IMG/VR virus record: IMGVR_UViG_3300032116_000104
Span: 1 to 64,000 of that record
Length of the DNA: 64,000 nucleotides
Strand: one strand, 5' to 3'
Source: a virus
Shown here: in pieces, positions 48,674-57,623 of the stretch
Layout of the letters: each line of letters starts with the position of its first letter
Numbering within the stretch: the stretch's first letter is position 1
Notes under the pieces: model-generated
Seen by the model: the letters and a program-made list of their open reading frames with translations, nothing else
The model's database searches: none
Told to the model about the DNA's origin: nothing
Position numbers and translations under genes: made by a program

Positions 48674-48696
48674 ACGTGTCTATTCGGACACGTTTT
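48674..48696 (+). terminator. Weak intrinsic terminator
   Basis: ACGTGTC (48674-48680) pairs with GACACGT (48687-48693) around TATTCG and is followed by TTTTC. It lies 5 nt after the small basic gene and just before the connector gene, so it may separate the recombination/ParB block from the tail block. Confidence 0.55.
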
Positions 48697-48707
48697 CATA
48701 GGAGAAG

Positions 48708-49361
48708 ATGATGCTTGTTTCAGTGTCTGAATTAGTCACGTACATGGACATCTCTTTCTCGCTGCGCCAGCAAGATGCGGCAGAAATCGTTCTTGAAGGA
48801 CTGCAGAGCGAACTTGAGGCTTACCTGAATAGACCCATTGAGTTACAAGAGTTTACGGAGACCTATGTTGTTCCTGGGGTCAACGACCCGATGCCGATGA
48901 CATCGTTCTTCTACAACACCAGCACCGAGAGTTCTTTTTACACATATCCAGGCAATACAGCAAACTCAATCGTCAACTACTCAATGCCTCCAGAAACCAT
49001 CTATTTGAGAAACAGTCCTGTAGTTGAGGTTGAGGAAGTCAAACTTACCCCATTTAACGGGGTAGAGAGAACTTTGGAGACAACCGAGTACATCGTCAGA
49101 AGATTTGGCATTGACATTGCTAATCTCATTGGAAACGACACGGTAGAGGTCACGTACACCGCTGGTCTTGATGGAACGCAAATTCCTATGTTCAGAAGTC
49201 TTATTCTCAGAGCAGCAACCCGTGAGATGCAAAACATGCATGATGACGTTGTGGGTGTCAAAGACCTAAATACAAGAAATGTCGCTCCATTGGAGACTGG
49301 GTTTTCCGAGCGCGAACTCATGTCGGTCAGGAAATACAGAAGACGCAAGGTCGTTGGCTGA
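48708..49361 (+). CDS. Head-tail connector protein (gp6-like adaptor)
   Basis: The protein is 217 aa. AGGAG lies 5 nt before the ATG (an ATG at 48711 is also possible). The helical N terminus (VSVSELVTYMDISFSLRQQDAAEIVLEGLQSELEAYLNRP) followed by a beta insertion and VEVTYTAGLDG..IPMFRSLILRAATREM is the usual plan of HK97 gp6/SPP1 gp15-type adaptors, which sit below the portal. Gene order (connector, completion protein, terminator, sheath) supports the call. Confidence 0.8.
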   Translation: MMLVSVSELVTYMDISFSLRQQDAAEIVLEGLQSELEAYLNRPIELQEFTETYVVPGVNDPMPMTSFFYNTSTESSFYTYPGNTANSIVNYSMPPETIYLRNSPVVEVEEVKLTPFNGVERTLETTEYIVRRFGIDIANLIGNDTVEVTYTAGLDGTQIPMFRSLILRAATREMQNMHDDVVGVKDLNTRNVAPLETGFSERELMSVRKYRRRKVVG

Positions 49362-49855
49362 TGGCTAGAAACAATAGAGATGTCTACGTCATAATGATTG
49401 GCGAAGATGATGTCTACGACCTGATGGACGACATGCAGGAAAGAGCCAAAAATCTCAAGCCAGTTTTCAATTGGGCTAAGAGAAAACTTGAACTCGCTAA
49501 CGCCGAGAACTTCGCCCAGGCTGGCCTACCGTCTGGCGGATGGAAGCCATTGTCCCCACGCTATGGGGCATGGAAATCAAGAAACTTTCCTGGGGCACCC
49601 ATTCTTTTTAGAAGCGGCAAACTGTTCAGGTCGGTCACTTCTTTTGCAGCAGCAGACACTACAATAAATGACACAAGTGCTTCATTTAGCACTTCGGTTG
49701 AGTTCGCCAAATTTCATCAGTACGGCACCTCTCGTATGCCAGCGAGAAAAGTCATTTTTGAGCCACCTAGATTCGCCAGAGAACTGGGAGAAGAGGTCGC
49801 TCAGTATGTCGTTGGTGGCGAGAAGGAAATCGGCGCACTGGGTGGTGGCTCATGA
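49361..49855 (+). CDS. Tail completion / virion morphogenesis protein (Mu gpG / P2 gpS-like)
   Basis: The protein is 164 aa. The motifs GGWKPLSPRYGAWKSRNFPG, ILFRSGKLFRSV and FAKFHQYGTSRMPARKVIFEPP are the standard pattern of phage virion morphogenesis proteins (W-x-P-L..., L-x-x-S-G-x-L, H-Q-[FY]-G-x4-P-A-R). It joins heads and tails. The ATG overlaps the previous stop and the stop overlaps the next start. Confidence 0.88.
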   Translation: MARNNRDVYVIMIGEDDVYDLMDDMQERAKNLKPVFNWAKRKLELANAENFAQAGLPSGGWKPLSPRYGAWKSRNFPGAPILFRSGKLFRSVTSFAAADTTINDTSASFSTSVEFAKFHQYGTSRMPARKVIFEPPRFARELGEEVAQYVVGGEKEIGALGGGS

Positions 49856-50436
49856 CAACTCCATACCTAATGCATGGTCCACAGTTTGCCAAGCAATATG
49901 TCAACGACTACCTTCAACGAGACATCCCAACACGACTCGTTGATTACCGCAATGGCTGGAATGTGGACGACATCACTCTTCCTACTCCAGTTTCGTTTTT
50001 TACCTATGAGCCGCTGGCTCTGGACAGTTGGCCCACCATTATCACCGTGGCCATATCAACCAATGGCATGGAGAGAATTGACTTCTCTGGTTCTGACCCC
50101 CTCTACAACGTGACTTATTCAATGAGAACTTATGTTTGGGTAAGGACAGAGGGGTCGTATGAGTCAACGCTCATGAGGGACAGGTTGACAACAGTGCTTC
50201 GCTCAGCCCTGCTTGACTATCCATGCCTTCAGGCCCAGGACCCAAGAAACACATTCAAGGCCGTAATTGACGAGTCGTCACTCAGAGAAGAATTCTCTGA
50301 CCTCACGCTGCTCAAGGGCGACAGGGTTCTCGCTGGTTCCTACCTCTCATACACTCTTTCAATCCATGAAATTGTCTCAAGAAGAACTCTTGGGCAAATT
50401 CAAGAGATTGATGTAACTTATGGGATGATTACCTGA
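49852..50436 (+). CDS. Probable tail terminator protein
   Basis: The protein is 194 aa. It lies between completion protein and sheath, the normal place for the tail terminator. The beta-alpha pattern (TIITVAISTNGMERIDFSGS, YNVTYSMRTYVWVRTEGSYESTLMRDRLTTVLRSALLDYP, YLSYTLSIHEIVSR) fits the minor-tail/terminator fold that caps the tail tube. No sequence motif is decisive, so the call rests mainly on order and fold pattern. Confidence 0.65.
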   Translation: MTTPYLMHGPQFAKQYVNDYLQRDIPTRLVDYRNGWNVDDITLPTPVSFFTYEPLALDSWPTIITVAISTNGMERIDFSGSDPLYNVTYSMRTYVWVRTEGSYESTLMRDRLTTVLRSALLDYPCLQAQDPRNTFKAVIDESSLREEFSDLTLLKGDRVLAGSYLSYTLSIHEIVSRRTLGQIQEIDVTYGMIT

Positions 50437-50497
50437 ATTGGGCACACGAAACCTTTGCGTGTTGTACAATCTAGACATTCGGAGCATGGAGTAGTCA

Positions 50498-50893
50498 ATG
50501 CAGAATAAAGTCGTCAACGTCAAGGTCAAGAAGGGTGATTCCCTATCGGGGTTCCCTGCTGGTTCTGTCGTAGTTAAAAACGTCGCTGGAAGAACTATTG
50601 AGGTTGGTGAGCCAAGACTTGCTCTCTTCCCAGGGGAAATTGCTGTTTTCGCTGGCTCCGCCAGGGGCGTTGCCGAGGGGCTTGCCAACAAGACGCTCAA
50701 GTCTGTTCAGGTCGTTGATGCCTATGAAGAGCCTAAGTCGTATATCTCTAGCAAGAAAAAGAAGAATGATGTTCCAGCGCCAGATGAGGAAACTGTTTCT
50801 GAAACAGTTGCATCGGAGGAGCCAGAGTCATCTGTACAATTGGGGCTTGTAGACACCGAGTCTTCCCCCTCTGACCAGCAGGAAGGTAACTAA
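50498..50893 (+). CDS. Hypothetical protein before the tail sheath
   Basis: The protein is 131 aa with GGAG 7 nt before the ATG. The first 80 residues form a compact beta-rich domain (FPAGSVVVKNVAGRTIEVGEPRLALFPGEIAVFAG). The rest is an acidic disordered tail (Glu/Ser-rich). Its stop overlaps the sheath ATG (TAATG). A tail role is inferred from position only. Confidence 0.6.
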   Translation: MQNKVVNVKVKKGDSLSGFPAGSVVVKNVAGRTIEVGEPRLALFPGEIAVFAGSARGVAEGLANKTLKSVQVVDAYEEPKSYISSKKKKNDVPAPDEETVSETVASEEPESSVQLGLVDTESSPSDQQEGN

Positions 50894-52356
50894 TGCCAGG
50901 CATTGTAATTGAAACAGCAGTAAGAACTGGTCCCTCAACCGCGACTGTTCGTGCGTCTTCACAGTTCTTTGTTGTTGGTCTCGCTGAGCGCGGCACCACC
51001 ACTGCTCCAGTCAAGGTTGAGAGCCTTGAGCAGTTTGAGACCTACTTCGGCGGTTATCAGTCCTACTCATACCTCCACCCGACAGTCCAGACCTTCTTTG
51101 AGGAGGGCGGTACTCGCGCCTATGTCGCAAGAGTGGTTGGTTCGGCTGCTGACTCTGGTTCGTTGACTCTTGATGACGGCGACGACGATAACACCATCAC
51201 TATCACTGCTGTTGGCGAGGGCAACTGGTCAACCAGAATCAAGGTTCAGGTTGTTGATGCCTCTGGTGACAGAAACGTCAAGATTCTTCTTGACGATGTG
51301 GAGATTTTCGCAACTGGCGCCCAGTCAACCGTGACTGGCATTATCAACGCCATCAACACCAGCGTTGAGGCTTCTCCGTATGTGGTTGCGAGCAACGATA
51401 ACTCAACCAACAACAACCCACTCCCAGCGGTTCTCGCTGCTACGGCGCTTTCTGCTGGTGACGATGATAGGGCTGCAGTTGTTGCTGCTGACTATGTCAA
51501 TGCTCTTGAACTGTTCAATGACTCATACGGCGATGGCGCCGTGGCGGTTGTGGAGAATACCTCCGACACGGTAAAAGAGGGTCTGGTTGAGCACGCCAAC
51601 ACTCACAGCAGAATCGCCCTTCTCCACTCAGCCTCTGGCACTTCTGTGTCAACGGTAATTGCTGATGCTGAGGAAATCACCGACCTTGAGCATGCCGAGC
51701 ACGCGGCCTACTACTTCCCGTGGGTGTATGTGCCGACTAGCGTGAATGGCGTGAATCGCCTGATTCCTCCGACTGGCTATGTGGCTGCCAAGCGTGCGCA
51801 GGCTCACAACCAGACTGGACCTCACGCTCCTGCTGCTGGCCTGATGTCACGCTCGCGCTTCGTCAATGGAGTTGAGACAGATATTGACCGCACCAACGGC
51901 GACCTTCTTGACAACGGCAAGGTCAACGCTATCCGCGTTCTGAGCAACACCATCCGTATCTACGGTGCACGCTCATGCTCGTCTGATGTCGCCAACTTCC
52001 GCTTCTACACTGCTCAGGATGTTCTGAACTCAGTGGTGACGCAAGCCTTCACCTCGCTTGAGGACCTGGTGTTCTCTGTCATTGACGGCAGAAACATCGT
52101 CCTGGCTTCGGTGGAGTCGCGCCTTGTGAGTCTCCTTGAGGGTCTCAAGAACCTCGGCGCCCTGTACCCATCGTTTGATGCCTTTGGTGTTCAGGTTGAC
52201 CCTGGCTACACGGTCAAGTGCAACCCATCCATCAACCCACTCACCCAACTAGCCGATGGCACCATCAAGGCCGAGGTTGGAATCAGGGTGTCCAGCATTG
52301 GCGACAAGATTAACGTCACAATCGTCAAGTCCAACCTGACTACATCTATTGTCTAG
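50893..52356 (+). CDS. Tail sheath protein
   Basis: The protein is 487 aa. The start MPGIVIETAVRTGPSTATV, then SSQFFVVGLAERGTTTAPVKVESLEQFETYFGG and VQTFFEEGGTRAYVARVVG, are hallmark sheath motifs. The C-terminal half (AAYYFPWVYVPTSVNG, IPPTGYVAAKRAQ, GLLDNGKVNAIRVLSN-like strands, VEVGIRVSSIGDKINVTIVKS-type end) completes the sheath domain. It polymerises around the tube and contracts on infection, which defines the phage as contractile-tailed. Confidence 0.95.
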   Translation: MPGIVIETAVRTGPSTATVRASSQFFVVGLAERGTTTAPVKVESLEQFETYFGGYQSYSYLHPTVQTFFEEGGTRAYVARVVGSAADSGSLTLDDGDDDNTITITAVGEGNWSTRIKVQVVDASGDRNVKILLDDVEIFATGAQSTVTGIINAINTSVEASPYVVASNDNSTNNNPLPAVLAATALSAGDDDRAAVVAADYVNALELFNDSYGDGAVAVVENTSDTVKEGLVEHANTHSRIALLHSASGTSVSTVIADAEEITDLEHAEHAAYYFPWVYVPTSVNGVNRLIPPTGYVAAKRAQAHNQTGPHAPAAGLMSRSRFVNGVETDIDRTNGDLLDNGKVNAIRVLSNTIRIYGARSCSSDVANFRFYTAQDVLNSVVTQAFTSLEDLVFSVIDGRNIVLASVESRLVSLLEGLKNLGALYPSFDAFGVQVDPGYTVKCNPSINPLTQLADGTIKAEVGIRVSSIGDKINVTIVKSNLTTSIV

Positions 52357-52369
52357 GAGTAGATAAACA

Positions 52370-52843
52370 ATGGCAAAAGTATCCCAGAGACAGGTCCTTG
52401 CGACAATTGACCCAGTGACCACTGGGGCCCCAAAGTGGAATGAGTTCCGCTTTGCCCAGGTGTCAGGTGGAGAAATCACCGCGTCTGTGGAGAAAATCTA
52501 CGAGGGTGGTGCTCAGTTCCCGACGGTGCTGTGCGCCCCATACGAGATTGGCGACATCACGCTAACCGCCCACTTTGACGATGACGTAACTCCGTCTGAT
52601 GACTACAATGGTATTGCCTACAAACTGCGTCTACTCCGCGACAGAGTTGGCAAGGCCTACTACAACATCACGGTTGCTACATACGACTGTGACCTCAAGG
52701 TGAACGGCAACGACCGCATCTACAGCAACTGCCTCCTGGTTGGCCTGACCGAGCCAGACGGCGACTCTTCATCGGGTGCCCCAGCGACGTTTGCTCTGAC
52801 CTTCTCGGTCCAGAACGTCACTGGTCCTAGCACCAACGCCTGA
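52370..52843 (+). CDS. Tail tube protein
   Basis: The protein is 157 aa and lies directly after the sheath with AGGAG upstream. It is a single beta-barrel-like domain (FAQVSGGEITASVEKIYEGG, GDITLTAHFDDDV, YYNITVATYDCDLKVNG, FALTFSVQNVTGP) of the T4 gp19 / phage tube type. It forms the inner tube through which DNA passes. Confidence 0.88.
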   Translation: MAKVSQRQVLATIDPVTTGAPKWNEFRFAQVSGGEITASVEKIYEGGAQFPTVLCAPYEIGDITLTAHFDDDVTPSDDYNGIAYKLRLLRDRVGKAYYNITVATYDCDLKVNGNDRIYSNCLLVGLTEPDGDSSSGAPATFALTFSVQNVTGPSTNA

Positions 52844-52905
52844 TTAGTTAATCTCTTTACAGGGTAGTTTCCCACGGGGTGGGTGCTGTGTGCTAGGTTT
52901 CTGGC

Positions 52906-53421
52906 ATGAGCGAAAACTCCCTTTACCTAGAAGAAACCCCCGAGCCAAAGAAGGGCGCCAAGTCGGCCCCTGCGCAGCCAACTGTCCTTGACCGCCTGAA
53001 GGAGACAATCTCCAAGAAGGTTGAGCGCCAGACTGTTCACCTTGAGGTTCCAGAGCGTCCGAATGTGACCCTCATCATCTCCCCTAACATCAGTCAGCAT
53101 GATATGCGTCGTTGGCGCAAGGCTGCTGGCGAGGACAGCAAGAACGGCATGGATGCCACCCGCTTTGCTTGTTCGGTAATCGGACACACCACCGTCGGAA
53201 TCGCCTTTGACGGCGAAGAGGTCATGGACGAAGAGGGCTATCCGCTGAACTTTGCCTCTCCAGTAATCATGGAGATGACGGATACTAGCCGTCCAATCCC
53301 AGAGGCAGTTCGTGCATTCTTCGGAATTGACCCACATATTGAGGCTGCTGCCCTCGCGATTCTTGATGCGGCTGGCTACGGGGAGACCGTAGATACCGTG
53401 GACCCTACGAAGGGGTCATAG
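52906..53421 (+). CDS. Tail assembly chaperone, short form
   Basis: The protein is 171 aa and sits between tube and tape measure. The N terminus is disordered; the middle (VERQTVHLEVPERPNVTLIISPNIS, RRWRKAAGEDSK, FACSVIGHTTVGIAFDGEEV) is the folded part. It ends at TAG 53419 shortly after a GGGG run. It probably wraps the tape measure during tail assembly, as gpG of lambda does. A second frame continues the protein (next entry). Confidence 0.8.
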   Translation: MSENSLYLEETPEPKKGAKSAPAQPTVLDRLKETISKKVERQTVHLEVPERPNVTLIISPNISQHDMRRWRKAAGEDSKNGMDATRFACSVIGHTTVGIAFDGEEVMDEEGYPLNFASPVIMEMTDTSRPIPEAVRAFFGIDPHIEAAALAILDAAGYGETVDTVDPTKGS

Positions 53422-53591
53422 AAGACTTAGCCGATGAGGCTGTAATTATCTCAGCCGCGAGGCTGGGAGAAGTCTTCGGAACTGACCCAGTCAGGATTCT
53501 TGACTCAACTGATGACGAATGGGTCATTAGGCTTGCTTGTGCTAAAGTGGTTGCCAGAGACCGCGAAGAACAGGCCAAGAAAAACAAGTAG
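53409..53591 (+). CDS. Tail assembly chaperone -1 frameshift extension
   Basis: An open frame without its own start codon reads VIEDLADEAVIISAARLGEV and on to EEQAKKNK, stopping at 53591. It lies in the -1 frame relative to the short chaperone. The shift can occur at GGGG (53412-53415): the Gly codon GGG at 53413 can re-pair with GGG at 53412, two codons before the short-form stop. This mirrors lambda gpG/gpGT. The extension would add about 58 residues that bind the tape measure. Confidence 0.75.
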   Translation, partial: EGVIEDLADEAVIISAARLGEVFGTDPVRILDSTDDEWVIRLACAKVVARDREEQAKKNK

Positions 53592-53627
53592 TTTCTTGGT
53601 CTTCGCGTCGTTGCGCACGGAGATGGC

Positions 53628-56600
53628 ATGGCTGACGAAAAAGTCACAATCAAGATTGAAGTCAACTCTGACGTTCGTGGCGCAAAAAGAGTCAATCGGG
53701 AACTCAAAGAAATTGCCCGCACTGCCGACCGCATCAATGCCCATTCTGGCATGCGGAGCAGTACAAAAAACCTCACTGGAATGCTCAATGGGCAGCAAGT
53801 GGTCTGGAAGAAGCACTTTGATGAACTTGACAAGTTGACCAAGATGTTCGGCAAGGGCATGCAAATGGGCATGAAACTTGCCACCAAAGCCGTTATTGCC
53901 GAACTAGCGATTCTCAGCGTCTCGCTCGTTGGTATCCATGGACTGTTTGCCGCTGGTCAGGGGATAATGAAAGCCTACCGATGGGCCCTTGATGCCACTG
54001 GCGCTGCGGCTACTGGACTTGTTTTTGCCTTGTCAACAGTTGCTGCTGCATTGAGAGAACAACAGGCGGCAATGTACGCCTACAAGACCAATACTCTTCC
54101 GCAGTTCGGCTCTGGGCTGAACCAGACGAGAGTTCTGATGAGGGCTCTTAGTTCCGACAGTGAGATGGCTTTCATCGGTGTTGAGAATCTCAACAAGGCA
54201 TTTGCTGCAGTATCCAAGAACTCAACATGGACCGCAAATAGTCAGCAACTCCTTAGAGGACTCATGGACTTTGCGGCTGCTGGTCAGCCACTTGAGCAAG
54301 GTGTTGAGAAGGCTGGAGAACTCATCGGCTTGCTCCAGGACACCAAGTCATCCTGGGGTTCTATCAAGAAAGCAGCCGAAGCATCAAGCCCTGCAATGAA
54401 AAAGGCTCTTGAAGAAGCCAAGAAGCAGGGAATCAATACAAGAGAAGAACTCATCAATGCCATCAATAGCGGCCAGTTGTCTTCGCTAGGTGGAGTGAGT
54501 GGTCAGTTTGACGCCGTGAGCGGAACCCTCATTAACCAACTCAAGGGGTACTTCAACATTGTTCGCGGAAGATTTGCTGACCTTGGACAGCAGTTTCTTG
54601 CGCCAGTCAAAGAGGCCATGAGCGAGTTGATGAACATCTTCAATAGAATGTTCATCAGAACAATCCCAGCCCTCTCCAAGAGGGGAATCAACTCGTTCAC
54701 TGATGGAATTGTCAATGTTGCAGAAAAGATAGAAAGACTCTATTCAAAAATTATCTACCAATACACTGAAAGAACTGAGGGAGTTTTTGAGGGCATTTCC
54801 AAATGGTGGGCAAAGTTCAGACAGGGATGGGAAGACACAAAAGAAGCCCTAAGACCGTTTATTGAGGGTGCTCGCGTCATTGAGGACGCCCTAAAGGCGG
54901 CGTTCCAGCCCATCAAGGAGACTGTCTCTGGAAAGTTTGGCGACTTCAATGAATGGCTTCAGGAGAACAGGGGGGAAGTCGTTGAGTTTGGCGACAAGAT
55001 GGGCAAACTTGTTTCTGCGATATTGAAACTTTTTGGGGAAATTGGCAAACTTTATAGAACCCTTCTGCCGTTCATTAACAGACTCGTTGACGGACTTACA
55101 CAGGTAGTTAACCTGACATCCAGCATGTTTGGCATGTTTAGTGGCATGGGGCAATTTGGCGGTCTATTTGCCCTACTTGGAATGCGTCAACTTGGAGGAA
55201 AGTTGGCTGGCACCAGAGGTGGATTTATAGGTGTGGGTGCTGGCGCTGCTGGTTCTGCACCTGCTGGAAGTTATGGACCATATGGTTCAAACTTCGCCAC
55301 AATGCAGCAACAGGCAGCACAAAGACAAGGCATGGGGGTAAGAAGCGGTGGCCTGAGGAGCAGCACTGGCGCTGCCGCTGCCGCTGGCACTGCTGGTCGT
55401 GGTGGTTTTAGAGGATTCATGTCAAATGTCGGTACAAGATTCGGCAACTATGCATCACAGCAGTTCGGCCCCATGGACATGGCTGAGTACAGGAGAATAG
55501 AGAAAGGGGCGCAACAGCCGACTGCATTTCAAAGAAGCAGCACCATGCAGGCCCTAAGAAGGGCAAGATACAGAAACCAGGGGCTTCAAAAATTCCAGCA
55601 AAGCGGTGGAGCAAAACTGGGAGTCGGCATGGGACTTGGAATGCTGAGTGCCGTCGCTCCAGCCGAGATGCAGGGTGCCCTTGCGCTCGGCGGCATGGCT
55701 GCCCAAATCAATCCGATGCTTGGTTTGGCAGTCGGCGGCCTTGGTGCCGCCATGAATGCCCAGGGTGGCTTGAGTGGAGCGCTGGCTGGCGCTGGCGGTG
55801 GAGCCGCACTCGGTGCCATGGTTGGAGGACCAGTTGGGGCAATGGTCGGAGCCGCTCTTGGTGGCATTGCTGGAGCAATTAGGGGCTGGACCAATAAGAG
55901 CAAAACACAAGCAAAAATGGCCAGGAAAGCAGTTACTGATACCCTAACAAGCATTACTACTGGTGCTGCAGAGTTTGCTATTGCCGAACTGATGGCTGGC
56001 CCAGGGAGGGGTGCTAACCCAATCAGGGAAGCACTGCAAAAACAAAAGTCGCAAGCACAGTCATTCGGAGATGTTGTTCGTTCTGGAATGGGAAACAGGG
56101 CGCAAAACAAAGAACTATTGCAGGACCTTTTTGACAATCAACTAACGCTTGGCATCAAAATCACTGAGAGCCAATTGAAAGACATGATGGAAAAGCCAGA
56201 TACCGCAGTATCTGAGTACATCAAGCAGACCAATGCCCAGATGGGTGCAAGCGAAATTGTCATGGACTCTTTCAATACCAAAATGCAGTTCTTGCAGAAT
56301 TACACTGGTCAAACAGAAGACCAAATTCTTGCGCTAGCAAAGACCATGGGAGTAAATCTCCTTGACGGAACCCAGACAGCGATGGAAGCCCTTGAGGAAA
56401 TGGGCAAATTGCAAGTCAAGACAGCGGAACAAATGAAAAACGTCTTCACAGAGGCATACGCATCTGCTGAAGGCGTGTTTGACAAAATCATCAAGCAAAA
56501 AGAAGCACCTAAAATTCTTGATGAAATGGCGAAAGCATTGTCTGGCAAACTTCAGCGTGGTGGTGGAGAGAAACAAATTCTAGATTTCTTCAAAGAGTCA

Positions 56601-57623
56601 ATGCCAGCATTGATAGCCCAATTTGGTAGTGGCGACCTTGCCATGGCTCAACTAGTTACGAGTTTTTTTGGTCCAAATGCAACCGCATTCCAGAAGGGCG
56701 GACCATTTGAGGGAATGCAAGGGCAATTTGCTTCTGTTCAAGATGAACTTATGCTTGTTATAAAAGAATTTGCTGGCGGAGCAGTTCCAGGCATCATTGA
56801 CCAGATACAAAATACCCTTCCAGAAGGAAGGCAGTTGGGTGATGTTGGCGGCCTAACGACTGCACTAACTAGTCTTCTGTCAACCAATCCAGAGTTGTTT
56901 GCACAAATTACAACTGGTTCCGTTAACCAATTTGGTGGCGACCCACTAAAGTTCTTTCAAAATTTTGGCGTTGGACTCACAACAGTGGCCACAGAAGATA
57001 CTACCCGTGACAATTTAGATGAACTTCCAACTGAACTCAAGACACAATATGAAGCGCTGGTCAAAGAGTTTGACAAAGTATTTGCAAAATATACAGAAAA
57101 ACCAGACTGGATGACTGATAAGTTTATTAAATTTGTTGATGAAAACAACGATACGGCAACCCCTCGCGGCGCTGGCATTGGGGACACAACATCCTCGCGC
57201 CTAGCAGTAACAATGAACCGTCACTCAGTAATGGACGACATGTTGACTGGCAAGAGAAATGTTACTTCTGCATGGAGAAACTGGGGACTCGGCTCCATGA
57301 ACTCTGACCATGTGACGGGAAGGGCCTATGACCTAACTGGGCAGAACCTTGGGGGATATCAGCAACTTGTTCAGAGCACTGGTGGATTTGCGGAGTTCCA
57401 TGGGACTAACGCCAGTAGGCATCTCCACGTCGTTCCAGGCCCAGTTGGTGACACAGCCGTTCCAGCCATGACAACTCCAGGACCAATGATGGCCACTGGC
57501 GGGTCAACCTACAATAACTACAATTTTACTGTGTCCAGCAATTCATCCGACCCAGAAGTGGTTGCTAATGTCGTGATGCGAAAGATTGAAGAAACACAAA
57601 GGGACAAGAGGGAACGCAAGTGA
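53628..57623 (+). CDS. Tape measure protein with C-terminal M15-like peptidase domain
   Basis: The protein is 1331 aa, which sets tail length. It has an N-terminal helical region, hydrophobic segments (AVIAELAILSVSLVGIHGLF near residue 90; Gly/Ala-rich GLGMLSAVAPAEMQGALALG and GAALGAMVGGPVGAMVGAAL near 670-745) and long helices. Near residues 1215-1270, SMNSDHVTGRAYDLTG (S-x-H-x2-G-x-A-x-D) and RHLHVV (H-x-H) are the zinc motif of M15 D-Ala-D-Ala peptidases, so it may cut peptidoglycan during DNA entry. Two RSST peptides occur (GMRSST near 43, GLRSST near 577), matching those of the head polyproteins. Confidence 0.9.
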   Translation: MADEKVTIKIEVNSDVRGAKRVNRELKEIARTADRINAHSGMRSSTKNLTGMLNGQQVVWKKHFDELDKLTKMFGKGMQMGMKLATKAVIAELAILSVSLVGIHGLFAAGQGIMKAYRWALDATGAAATGLVFALSTVAAALREQQAAMYAYKTNTLPQFGSGLNQTRVLMRALSSDSEMAFIGVENLNKAFAAVSKNSTWTANSQQLLRGLMDFAAAGQPLEQGVEKAGELIGLLQDTKSSWGSIKKAAEASSPAMKKALEEAKKQGINTREELINAINSGQLSSLGGVSGQFDAVSGTLINQLKGYFNIVRGRFADLGQQFLAPVKEAMSELMNIFNRMFIRTIPALSKRGINSFTDGIVNVAEKIERLYSKIIYQYTERTEGVFEGISKWWAKFRQGWEDTKEALRPFIEGARVIEDALKAAFQPIKETVSGKFGDFNEWLQENRGEVVEFGDKMGKLVSAILKLFGEIGKLYRTLLPFINRLVDGLTQVVNLTSSMFGMFSGMGQFGGLFALLGMRQLGGKLAGTRGGFIGVGAGAAGSAPAGSYGPYGSNFATMQQQAAQRQGMGVRSGGLRSSTGAAAAAGTAGRGGFRGFMSNVGTRFGNYASQQFGPMDMAEYRRIEKGAQQPTAFQRSSTMQALRRARYRNQGLQKFQQSGGAKLGVGMGLGMLSAVAPAEMQGALALGGMAAQINPMLGLAVGGLGAAMNAQGGLSGALAGAGGGAALGAMVGGPVGAMVGAALGGIAGAIRGWTNKSKTQAKMARKAVTDTLTSITTGAAEFAIAELMAGPGRGANPIREALQKQKSQAQSFGDVVRSGMGNRAQNKELLQDLFDNQLTLGIKITESQLKDMMEKPDTAVSEYIKQTNAQMGASEIVMDSFNTKMQFLQNYTGQTEDQILALAKTMGVNLLDGTQTAMEALEEMGKLQVKTAEQMKNVFTEAYASAEGVFDKIIKQKEAPKILDEMAKALSGKLQRGGGEKQILDFFKESMPALIAQFGSGDLAMAQLVTSFFGPNATAFQKGGPFEGMQGQFASVQDELMLVIKEFAGGAVPGIIDQIQNTLPEGRQLGDVGGLTTALTSLLSTNPELFAQITTGSVNQFGGDPLKFFQNFGVGLTTVATEDTTRDNLDELPTELKTQYEALVKEFDKVFAKYTEKPDWMTDKFIKFVDENNDTATPRGAGIGDTTSSRLAVTMNRHSVMDDMLTGKRNVTSAWRNWGLGSMNSDHVTGRAYDLTGQNLGGYQQLVQSTGGFAEFHGTNASRHLHVVPGPVGDTAVPAMTTPGPMMATGGSTYNNYNFTVSSNSSDPEVVANVVMRKIEETQRDKRERK

